Of a stretch of 64,000 bases of DNA, positions 55,576 to 64,000 are shown piece after piece (the first letter of the stretch is position 1; the number at the start of each line of letters is the position of its first letter). Under the pieces are notes generated by a model. That model worked only from the letters and a program-made list of their open reading frames with translations, ran no database searches and had not been told where the DNA came from. This DNA is from Rhipicephalus microplus. Its lineage: Eukaryota; Arthropoda; Arachnida; Ixodida; Ixodidae. The DNA is taken from positions 3,291,001 through 3,355,000 of the forward strand of contig NW_027464589.1 of NCBI RefSeq assembly GCF_043290135.1. Direction: 5' to 3'. A program made the translations under genes and the position numbers.

Positions 55576-57226
55576 TCGATCGAGTATATAGGGTTCCTCA
55601 TGATGCGCTCGCGGCCGTTTCGATAGCTCCACATATACCTAATTCGGTGTTACGTGACGTCAACGAATGACGAAATATATGACTTGTGCAAACATGATGA
55701 TCCTGACACGCATGTCATGTAGGAACATTTCAACATACCACGCTCATAGCATGCTGGCGGCCGTTTCGCTAGCTCCACATATACAAAATTTGGTATCACG
55801 TTACGGGATTGGATGGCGAAGGTAAAGGACACATCCAAACATGATAATCATGACACGGAAGTCATGTAAGACATCATTTACCTCCACTCGTCACAATGTG
55901 CTGATTTTAAAGTGACATATCACCATTTATCATTCGTGCTTCGCATACTATCAATTCCCACTGTACGTGGGATCTGCCATTTTTTTCAGTCTTAGCTGGT
56001 TGTGTGTGTGTTTAGACTTTCTTTTAATATTTCTGCATACTTGTCATAGGCTTTTGAAAATACGACACCCGCAAATATGAGAAAATATTTACCACCTGAA
56101 GTTCTGCATGTAGCATGGTTCTGATGATGATCTGTATTTTTCGAAATTCCAGCAGAATAAATGCATCAGGTGCTCCACGGTCTAGTACAGTGTATCACGA
56201 ACAGAACACGGAACACGAACAAGTAGAAAAGAACTGCCAGTGGCTGTGTTCTCCTGCCCCAAAGTTCACGATAGCAGAAAGAGCACATTGTGATGTTTGG
56301 AGCAGCTTGTTTTGTATACATAGTAACATTCTGTGCAGCTGCAGTTTAACTTCTTAGCAGTTCATTATTCAGGAGTTCCTTTTACGCTTGAGCGTTATGA
56401 ATTAATTAAATTTTGCATGCAAGATTCCGATTTATGACACTAATTTTCAGGCTGCTGTAGTGATAGTGGGCAAATAAATTAAGCCCGAGGATTTTAACAT
56501 GCATGTTAATGAAAGCGCCTCTTTGTCTTTGCATTTCACTCCCATAAATCACAGCATTCATGGTCGGCAATGATAACTGTGTTTTCATTCTTAGTAATTC
56601 AAGAAGTAAACCTATTGATGTGATCATCTTGTACTTAATTGGCAAGCGAAAACAGCGCAAAAATATAGACAAGGACAGAGAAAGAGACGACACCGGCTGA
56701 GGTCGTCTCTTCCTCTGTCCTTGTCTATATTTGTGCGCTGTTTTTACTTCCCGAGCATGAACCACCGACTAGCCCAACTTTCGTTATTATTGCATCTTGT
56801 ACTTAGTCGATATAATCCTTCAGTATACACTCATTTGTATACCACCAATGATGTCATGTTTGTATAAGCTCTGGAAAGTGCTTCAATGTGAATCATTGTA
56901 TTTGGAAGGAATGGGATAATCTTTATGGCTAGTATATCTAACACTTGGTTTTAGTGTGTAATGTTATTCCAATGCCTATATCCCCTTCATCAGTCTTCTT
57001 CTCCGTTTCTACTGCGTAAGTGTAACTTTTTTTAATGTAGTAATTGCTTATATAGGTTCGTTCATAATGTAATTGTGTATTATGCCAATGGCTTATCATC
57101 TATGCAGCTTTTTTCATATTAGATATAGAAGTATTCATATTATGTTTTTGTAGTTATAGAGTGCTGAAGTAGCTATAGCTATAGAGTGCTGATTTGGCTA
57201 GTAGGTAATGCATTATTGAACTTCTC
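55576..57226. other. No recognisable gene
   Basis: AT-rich with only short frames. It contains the inverted repeat at 56649-56745. Confidence 0.45.
56649..56745. repeat. ~45-bp near-perfect inverted repeat
   Basis: The arms 56649-56694 and 56701-56745 pair over the stretch containing AGCGCA...TATAGACAAGGACAGAG...GAGACGAC, with a few mismatches and a 6-base loop. The right arm is followed by CCACCGACTAGCCCAACTTT, a tag that also follows the 3' end of the PLE near 26912, which hints at PLE origin. Confidence 0.75.
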
Positions 57227-58455
57227 AGCGCAAAAACTTCCTACAAGTAACACAAGAAGCGAGGCCGAGCGCAGACTTTCAACTAAATTGATTACTACTA
57301 CAAAGCACATATATATGTTACAAAAAAGACGATAGGATCACTTAACCTTAAGCAGAAATCAGACAACACCAAAACAAGAAACACAACAAACAAAAGCCAA
57401 AAGAGGCTGCAAGAAACCACGTGATAACCACGGACCATCACGTGCCGAGTTTAAAAACGCCAATTCTTTTTCGGATAACACTATTGATGGTTTGCTGATG
57501 CAGCTGCCTCGAGCGATTGCTGCAGCTTCGATTACAAGTCTTGTACCTTCGTTAGGGTGGGACACGAAAACCCTTATCTTTTTGAACAATAGGTGGCACC
57601 CACATTCGGAACATCGAGCGCTCAAAAAACCATCCCATCCTGCACTTCTTACTTTTTCGCAATTTTCCTGAAGTATTACATTAATGCACATGCCTGACTG
57701 ACCTACGTACTGAAGTTCACAAGACAGGGGTACACCATAAACAATCCCTGTTGTACACTGATTGATTGATTTGTGGGGTTTAACGTTCCAAAACCATCAT
57801 TTGATTATGAGAGACGCCGTAGTGGAGGGCTTCGGAAATTTTGACCGCCTGGGGTTCTTTAACGTGCACCCAAATCTGAGTACACGGGCCTACAACATTT
57901 CCGCCTCCATCGGAAATGCAGCCGCCGCAGCCGGGAATCGAACCCGCGACCTGCGGGTCAGCAGCCAAGTACCTTAGCCACTAGACCACCATGGCGGGGC
58001 CCCTGTTGTACACTCAACAAACCTTTTTCGGTGCTTAATCTTGCAGCTTCTCACGGTGTTTTCTACGGGACCAGTTCGGACATATAACTGAGACAGTTCA
58101 TTCGGTGTGGAAAAAACTACTGACACACCCGCTCTTTGGCCTATTTTCTTGAGTTTATGCGAAATACTATGCAGATATAGTATCACCACCACCCTCTTGG
58201 GAGTTCGTTCTTGTAAAGCGTCCCCATTGTTCCCTACTCTTAACTGTCTGCGCAGCTTCTCACAAACAGAAACTAGCAACGAATCGGGATAGCCCGCTGC
58301 CTCTAGACGGACAATCTGCTTGTCGAAACTTCGTTGCACTGAGTGGAATAAAGACTTCGTTAAAGAGTTATGTATACGTGCTTTTACAATTCCACGCTTT
58401 ACCAGTTTGCTGTGAGAAGACGCGTATGGCAAAAGGGTTTTTTTTTTTTTGCCCC
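57227..58455 (-). pseudogene. Penelope-like element 2, partial minus copy
   Basis: Frames 57974-58510 and 57359-57691 (minus) encode the C-terminal RT and endonuclease: YASSHSKLVKRGIVKARIHN, QIVRLEAAGYPDSLLVSVCE, SHKLKKIGQRAGVSVVFSTP and the far C-terminus WDGFLSARCSECGCHLLF. A GIY-YIG-like region lies in the interval 57690-57745, beside the SINE that has entered it (57760-58000). Homology to the plus copy ends near 58455. It is a partial copy lacking the N-terminal RT, facing its longer partner head-to-head. Confidence 0.82.
57760..58000 (-). mobile_element. Ruka-like SINE (minus) with 14-bp target-site duplication, inside PLE 2
   Basis: On the minus strand: GCCCCGCCATGGTGGTCTAG head, B box GGGTTCGATTCCC, the usual body, and an ATCAATCAATC end. 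CCCTGTTGTACACT flanks it exactly at 57746-57759 and 58001-58014. It is younger than the PLE copy. Confidence 0.95.
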
Positions 58456-60625
58456 ATGGCAACGTTAAACAACGGAAAGCTCCACGTTGAAGAGGGAACA
58501 AGGCTTCCATATTTCAAGACAATAATATCCCAGGGACCAAAATTTGCCGTCAAAAAAGAAAACTCACCTGCGGAACTGCTTTCATTGGTGCGGAACGTTT
58601 CAAAGACTGCTCCGGACAGTGAATCTGAGAGGTGCGTTTCTGAAGGTGTTGATGTCCTCTGCCGGTATGCGCATCAAGTCAAGACTATTCCGATTAGAAA
58701 GGTCGTCTTCTACCTAAAAAGCAACAACCTATGTCTGCTGCCTTCGGACCAAAAAAGGTGGGTTTTGTGCCGTAAGGAACGGGACCTTCATGAGAAAAGG
58801 CCGCGCGGCTATTGATTCAGTGTTTAACCTATGCCCACAAGTTAAGCAAAAAAATGCAAAGCGAAAAGCGTGCAACATGCTTGGAAAGCTTAATCTATGT
58901 GGTCTTGCAAGGTAGTTAAACAAACAAGAAAGATTGGCGCTGAATATATTTTTCTCTGTGAAGACACATAAAATTGATATACCCTTTCATGTAATAATCT
59001 CTGAACTGGACATGTGGCAGAAGTGTGCGGCCTCTTGGCTTCAGAGTTACCTAAAGCTGTTACCGATCAATGACCCTTTTTTAGTGAACAATTCTTCGCA
59101 GATTGTCGGTTATTTCCGTCAATACGTGTCCACTCGTCGAATGGGTGTTTCCATCGACATAAAGAATATCTATTATTTCATTCCTCAAAAACCACTTGTT
59201 GATGTCATGGAAAAGACAATTTCTCAATTTGGTGCTGTAGCGTTCCAAAACAAGTGTGGTGCTTATGTTTCTGGCTTTCTGGATGTGCCGAAGCTTTACC
59301 TTGCCTTTATCTTTGCGGAGTGGAATGGTGAAGTTTGTCTGCAAAAAACAGGCGTGTGTATTGGCTCATCTATCGCCCAAGTGTTAAGCGATCTGTATCT
59401 AGCTCACTTGGATAGAAAGATTTATTAACAGTTCGCACAAATAAATGTTAGTAAGTGTTCCCGATTTGTCCATGATTTCGTGATTTTGTTTGATTGCAAT
59501 CTTGACGTCCTTGATGAGAGCTTTCAGTAAGTCTTGCAAGTGTTCCAGGAATGCCTTGAACCACTTTCTCTCACGCATGAGCTGCAGGAAAATGGATCGC
59601 TGAGGTTTTTAGATTTGATACTACCATTTTCAACTGGACACGTTCGCTGGACGTATAAGCCATGGGGGAAGAACCTCCTTTTGCTGTACCAGTCTTCTCA
59701 CAGCAATTTGGTAAAGCATGGAATTGTAAAAGCATGTATGCATAACATTTTAACGAAATCTTGCTTCCACTCAGTGCAACGAAGCTTCGACAAGCAGATT
59801 CTCCGTCTAGAGGCAGCGGGCTATCCCGGTTCGTTGCTTGTTTCTGTTTGTGAGAAGCTGCGCAGTTAGGAGTAGGTAACGATGGCGACGCTTTACGAGA
59901 AGCAACTCCCAAAAGGGTGGCGGTGACACCATATCTACATGGTATCTTGCGCAAACTCGAGAAAATAGGCCAAAGAGCGGGTGTGCCAGTGGTTTTTTCA
60001 ACACCAAATAAAATGTCTCAGTTATCTGTCCAAACTAGTCCTGTAGGAACCATCGTGAGCGCCTGCAAGATTAAGCATCGAAAAAGGTTTGTTGAGTGGG
60101 CAACAGGGATTGTTTATGGTGTACCCCTGCTTTGTGGACTTGAGTTCGTAGGTCATTTAGGCAGGTGCCTTCATGTAAGTCTTCAGGATCATTGCCAGAA
60201 AGTAAGAAGTGCATGATGGGATGGTTTTTTGGCCACTCGATGTTCCGAATGTGGGTGCCACCTATTGTTCAAAAGACAAGGGTTTTCGGGTCCCACCCTA
60301 ATGAAGGCACAAGACTTGTAATCGGAGCTGCAGCAATCGCTCGAGGCAGCTGCATCAGCAAACCATCAATAGTGTTATCCGAAAAAAAATTGGCGCTTTT
60401 AAACTCGGCACGTGATGATCCGGGGTTAGCACGTGGTTTCTTGCAGTCTCTTTTGCCTTTCTTTTGTGTTTCTTGTTTTTGTGTTGCCTGGTTTCTGCTT
60501 AAGGTTAAGTGATCTTATCGTCTTTTTTGTAACATATATATGTGCTTCGTAGTAGTAATCAATTTAGTATAAAGTCTGCGCTTCTCCTCGTCTCTTGTGT
60601 TACTTTTCGAAAGATTTTGCGCTGA
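58456..60625 (+). pseudogene. Penelope-like element 2, longer plus copy
   Basis: Frames follow PLE order. 58378-58815: N-terminal region with NSPAELLSLVRNVSK and SEGVDVLCRYAHQ. 58934-59428: RT with FFSVKTHKIDIPFHVIISEL, VSIDIKNIYYFIPQKPL carrying the first palm Asp, and TGVCIGSSIAQVLSDLYLAH. Near 59458 the active-site box is RFVHDFVILFD, where YVDD is expected. 59534-59869 and 59917-60216: thumb and endonuclease, with IVYGVPLLCGLEFVGHLGRC. 60165-60512: the C-terminal tail. Stops and shifts separate all parts and the catalytic Asp pair is damaged. It shares its last ~1 kb in inverted form with 57227-58455. Confidence 0.85.
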
Positions 60626-61504
60626 GTTAAATAATACAGAGTAGATCTACTTATCTTGTCCTAGGTGCCTGTACAATTGTTTGGCCCTACAAGGGTACTG
60701 GTATACTTTATTATCAAAGCTGGCATCTTAAAACTATTTTGTTAGTCGAAGTAGCAAAGTGTTCGCTTTTTCAACTGCGTGAAGTTAAATGCTCTTATGT
60801 TCTCTCATTTGGTGCCTGTTTCATGCAAATGACACATTATTACTTTGTAGTAGCATAGCATTAGTTGTGAGTTTACACATATGTGATGAGCAACATTGCA
60901 TTTGAGGCCAGCATCAAGACATACATGCAGTGCACTGGAGCATCACCTCACGTACTAAGCGTATACATTCTCCGCCCACCAGCGAACTGAATTCATTTCA
61001 AGCAGACCGACAGACAGCTGTATGGGAACTGGGCTGTTGTGCAAACTTTGAAGCCTTTGAGGAGTGTTTTTCAGAAACTATATACGGTCTATAGCTGTCA
61101 ATATAAACACTGCACCGAGGAACTTAGTAGCTTAAAAATGTATCATTCATGTATTGTGTAGAATTTCTTCGTGCTGTGCCGATTTTTCAGCCCAAGTGTC
61201 TAACATGCTCTGTTACTGTGTCGGGAATGAGCCGAGCTTCGTAAATAAACAGAGTAATATTGCAGACATGTATCAAATTGTGCAAAGCCTTTTATTTAGC
61301 AGGAAATTGTCAAGGGCTTTCTTTTTGTGTTTCTGGTAAAAACTGCTTGTCGCTGGGCAGCAGCAGAAACTACGCATCAAGCTTTTCCAAAATGATTCTA
61401 GAAACACCGAGCTCATTCATAACAGTGCTGGGGAATTTCTTTCGTAGGTTTCTCTATTTTCAAAATGAGTGTATTACAATTGTTGTTTTATAGCCAGTTA
61501 TCTT
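60626..61504. other. No recognisable gene
   Basis: AT-rich, short frames only. Confidence 0.45.
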
Positions 61505-61880
61505 ACCCCCTAATGCAGAGATGTTACTTGGCTCGCGACTTCACCTTAACTTGAGCAAGTCGGCGTGAAGCGAGCAGCGGACTTTAAAACGCCCAAGTCA
61601 GCCTTCGCGTTTCATACCCCCAAATGCAGAGATGTTACTTGACTCGTACTTGACTCGTTCTTGACTCAAGACAGTCTTGCCGGTCACCATAAATCGTTCT
61701 CGAACTTGCGGATGACTTGAAGGCGACTTAGCTCGGTCGAAGTCAGGACAAGTTTCAAGTCAGCAGCGGGGCTAGCTTGAAAGCGACTTCACGCGTTATT
61801 CCAACATGGCCACCTCTCGAATGGACGTCGCGTGAAAGGTGGCCGCTTTTGAGATTGCTCGCCTCGCCATAAGCGTAGCA
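61505..61880 (+). repeat. 5' part of a Harbinger-type element with a direct repeat
   Basis: AATGCAGAGATGTTACTTG occurs at 61512 and 61622, each followed by related CTCG- and ACTTGAC-rich text. It lies directly upstream of transposase homology and is probably the element's non-coding end. Terminal repeats could not be paired because the right end is lost. Confidence 0.4.
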
Positions 61881-61939
61881 TTTTTTGAGGCGCACTGCCT
61901 GCCGAAGATTCTTGGAACCGCTTTACGTGACTAAGGAAA

Positions 61940-62390
61940 TCCGGTGGTGTTGTACGACGAGCAACGATTCCACGCTCGATACAGATTCACGAAGAACGCC
62001 GTGGAGCAGCTGCTCGATATGTTGCCGCTCCGTGAAAGTGGGGACAACCGAAGACAGCCCGTGCATCCAGTGTTACAGCTACTGATGGCTCTCAGGTTAT
62101 ACAGCGCTGGCACATACCAACCAGTCACCGGAAATTTCGTCTGCTTTCCGTAGTCGACAGTGTGCCGTGCAGTCGGAAAAATTACGCTACTCATCGCAAA
62201 GCACCTGTACGCGATGCTGGTGCGCTTTCCGCAGCCGGCGGACTGTTATGAAGTGGCTGAGTTCCCTTGCGTTAAAGGTTGTGTCGACTACCCACACGTG
62301 CGTATTAATGGTGTCGACAACGCCGAAGTGTTCCGTAACCGCAAAGTCTATTTCTGTTTTTCTATAACACGACGACATTTTCCGTCTCTT
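61940..62390 (+). pseudogene. PIF/Harbinger transposase fragment (HARBI1-like)
   Basis: Two frames give RFHARYRFTKNAVEQLLDML, then LQLLMALRLYSAGTYQPVTG (61944-62153), and after a stop VCRAVGKITLLIAKHLYAML, RFPQPADCY, PCVKGCVDYPHVRI and DNAEVFRNRKVYF (62160-62370). These match the N-terminal and first catalytic regions of Harbinger DDE transposases; the Asp in GCVDYPHV is the first acid. The remaining catalytic acids and the C-terminal half are missing. The Myb-like second protein is not seen. Confidence 0.85.
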
Positions 62391-62572
62391 TCGGTAAAAA
62401 AAAAATTGACTTGGTGCTGTGTCCGTGTGCCTCGTCTATCCTTTCGTCCCGTCTAGGGTGCTGTTTCTCGCTCAGAAAGGCATCGCTTGTAGCACAACGC
62501 TACGTAAAATTACACATACATAAAAAAGTAGTACCCCTATCACGGGTTTTTTTTATCCGCATCACCATCATG

Positions 62573-63634
62573 CGGCGATACATTGCTGCACCCCGCGAGA
62601 CAGAATTCTGCTATGAGGCAGCGAGGAAAATCATTGTCTACCCGCTGCCAAAGAACATGGACCCAGAAAGGGACGCGGGCAGGCGAGCGGCGAGAGCAGT
62701 GGCGCTGGCCCGTCAACATCAGAGAGACGAGGGCGCAGTCTACGTGGACGCCGCAAGATATTCGGGAAGACGCAACGCCTTCGCAGCAGTGGTGGTCAGC
62801 GCCACTACTGGTAAACTACTAACAGCAAGCACCGTGCGCGCCCGAACAGCCGGCCAGGCAGAGGAGGCGGCGATAGCCCTGGCCACAGGTAGGCCGGGCA
62901 CGCGCACGGTGCTAAGCGACTCAAAGCAGGCAATTAGGAATTTTGCCCGAGGCATGGTCTGGCGGGGCACGGAGCGGCTAGTGACGTCCATCGCGGCCTC
63001 GCGGGCTGCTCGCGGCGCCGCTGTAGGACCAACCATCGCCCTCAAATGGTTCCCAGCCCACATGGGACGACACCTGGCTCCCGACATCGAGAACCGCAAC
63101 GAGGAGGCGGACGCTGTGGCCCGTGATCTCATCACGTGCCGGACCGCGGCAGCCCGTCTCCCTGAAACCAGCGGTGAAGAACGAGAAGACTTCGATCCCC
63201 TCACCGACTACGGAGGGATCCTGGCGGCCTACAGAGAGGCCAGGAGAGCCTTTCCGCCCCCGCATCGTGAACTGTCACGTGCGGAAGCAGTGAAGCTCCG
63301 ACAACTGCAAACGGAATGCGTGCTAACGCCAGCATTGGCCCGGCACGTATGCCCCGACATGTTTGTGGACGCTAAGTGTAGCGCGTGCGAACGTGAACTA
63401 GCCACCCTCCGCCACATCATGTGGGGCGGGTGTAACAGTGGTGTGAACAATGGGAATGGGCAGTGCCAGGACGCCACGTATCCCGATGAGGTGGGAGCAT
63501 GGATACGCTTCCAAGACTTAAACACACAACGAAGGGCCATCCAGCGGCTTGAGGAGGCCCTGGCAAAGCAGACGAGAAAGGGAACCGACGCCCCGGACAA
63601 CGGGAGCGGAGGAGCCCGAGTATCCAATGCCTAG
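62573..63634 (+). CDS. I-group LINE ORF2 C-terminus: RNase H and Cys/His motif
   Basis: The reading frame is open from 62411 to a TAG at about 63634. The likely element-derived part starts near 62573. Landmarks are VYPLPKNMDPERDAGRRAAR, the RNase H start AVYVDAARYSGRRNAFAAVV (first Asp), GQAEEAAIALATG (Glu), TVLSDSKQAIRNF (second Asp), and WFPAHMGRHLAPDIENRNEE with NEEADAVARDL. A terminal Cys/His motif follows in CSACERELATLRHIMWGGC. RT and endonuclease are missing, so the copy is 5'-truncated. A 3' UTR runs to about 63780. It is GC-richer than its surroundings and undamaged, so probably recent. It belongs to a different family from the 1384-9583 LINE. Confidence 0.87.
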   Translation, partial: RRYIAAPRETEFCYEAARKIIVYPLPKNMDPERDAGRRAARAVALARQHQRDEGAVYVDAARYSGRRNAFAAVVVSATTGKLLTASTVRARTAGQAEEAAIALATGRPGTRTVLSDSKQAIRNFARGMVWRGTERLVTSIAASRAARGAAVGPTIALKWFPAHMGRHLAPDIENRNEEADAVARDLITCRTAAARLPETSGEEREDFDPLTDYGGILAAYREARRAFPPPHRELSRAEAVKLRQLQTECVLTPALARHVCPDMFVDAKCSACERELATLRHIMWGGCNSGVNNGNGQCQDATYPDEVGAWIRFQDLNTQRRAIQRLEEALAKQTRKGTDAPDNGSGGARVSNA

Positions 63635-64000
63635 CCAGAGCACAACGTCCTCAAGATCTAGAGCCTGGGACTATAGGACTATTAGCTATAGTTTTTAGAT
63701 AGGGAATACCCGCGCCCTGCGCGGACTTCCCGCACGCCGGATGCACAAAAAATGTTGTTTCTCTCTCTCTCTTCTGCTGAGGGCAATGTCCTGACCCCCG
63801 CTTTTTTTCTTGTTTACCAAGCTCAACAAAGAGATACGAATCACATTTGTTCACAGAACTTGTTTTTTTTTTCATATTAACTGCGACCTAGCCCATTACA
63901 GGCGTGCACACAGGCGAACACAAAGGCAAATACCGTGAAAATCGTGTCACCTCGTGAGCCAGGTCAGCACAAATACATGCCATGGCGTTCGATTGAGGAA
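63635..64000. other. LINE 3' UTR and unassigned right edge
   Basis: Short 3' UTR of the LINE, with a CTCTCTCTCT run near 63762. Nothing else recognisable follows to the end of the window. Confidence 0.45.

Overview
The window is eukaryotic and packed with transposable elements. It fits an ixodid (hard) tick best. The grounds are several copies of a tRNA-derived SINE matching the tick family Ruka as I recall it, an RTE-type LINE, CR1/Jockey-type LINEs, an I-group LINE with RNase H, Ty3/Gypsy elements, Penelope-like elements (PLEs), a Helitron, a Harbinger fragment and a THAP/P-element transposase gene. There is no operon structure, spliced exons are visible at one locus, and most ORFs are broken by stops and frameshifts. 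Species cannot be settled by eye.

Layout. 305-10635: a Ty3/Gypsy remnant (+) split inside its integrase by an I-group LINE (1384-9583) with a 12-bp target-site duplication. That LINE is itself split by a 2.4-kb DNA transposon (4690-7122) with an 8-bp duplication. 10659-10902: a SINE. 11040-17045: an RTE LINE containing a nearly intact CR1/Jockey-type LINE (12809-15765, one ~930-codon frame). 17228-17560: a second SINE type. 17790-19735 (-): a decayed Helitron Rep/helicase, abutted by a second CR1/Jockey-type LINE with a 609-codon frame (19688-21565). 21566-21851: a Gly-rich remnant and an 83-bp minisatellite. 23762-26905: a head-to-head PLE pair. 26906-33561: about 6.6 kb with no recognisable gene. 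33562-39908: a Ty3/Gypsy element with both LTRs and a 4-bp TSD, invaded by antisense Gypsy sequence. 42360-43560: a LINE fragment. 43590-47010 (-): a Gypsy element carrying an inserted minisatellite-bearing repeat. 48836-52701 (-): an intron-containing THAP/P-element-like transposase gene with a 720-codon open last exon, the best candidate for a working gene. 54113-55255: a second, inverted copy of the minisatellite repeat. 57227-60625: another head-to-head PLE pair. 61505-62390: a Harbinger remnant. 62573-63634: the RNase H end of an I-group LINE.

The insertions give an order of events: Gypsy, then LINE, then DNA transposon in the first 10 kb; RTE then CR1-type LINE at 11-17 kb; PLE then SINE at 58 kb; Gypsy then minisatellite repeat at 46 kb. 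I saw no convincing virus-derived gene, toxin gene, rRNA or CRISPR array. Apart from the P-element-like gene and one tentative exon (47994-48149), I recognise no host gene.
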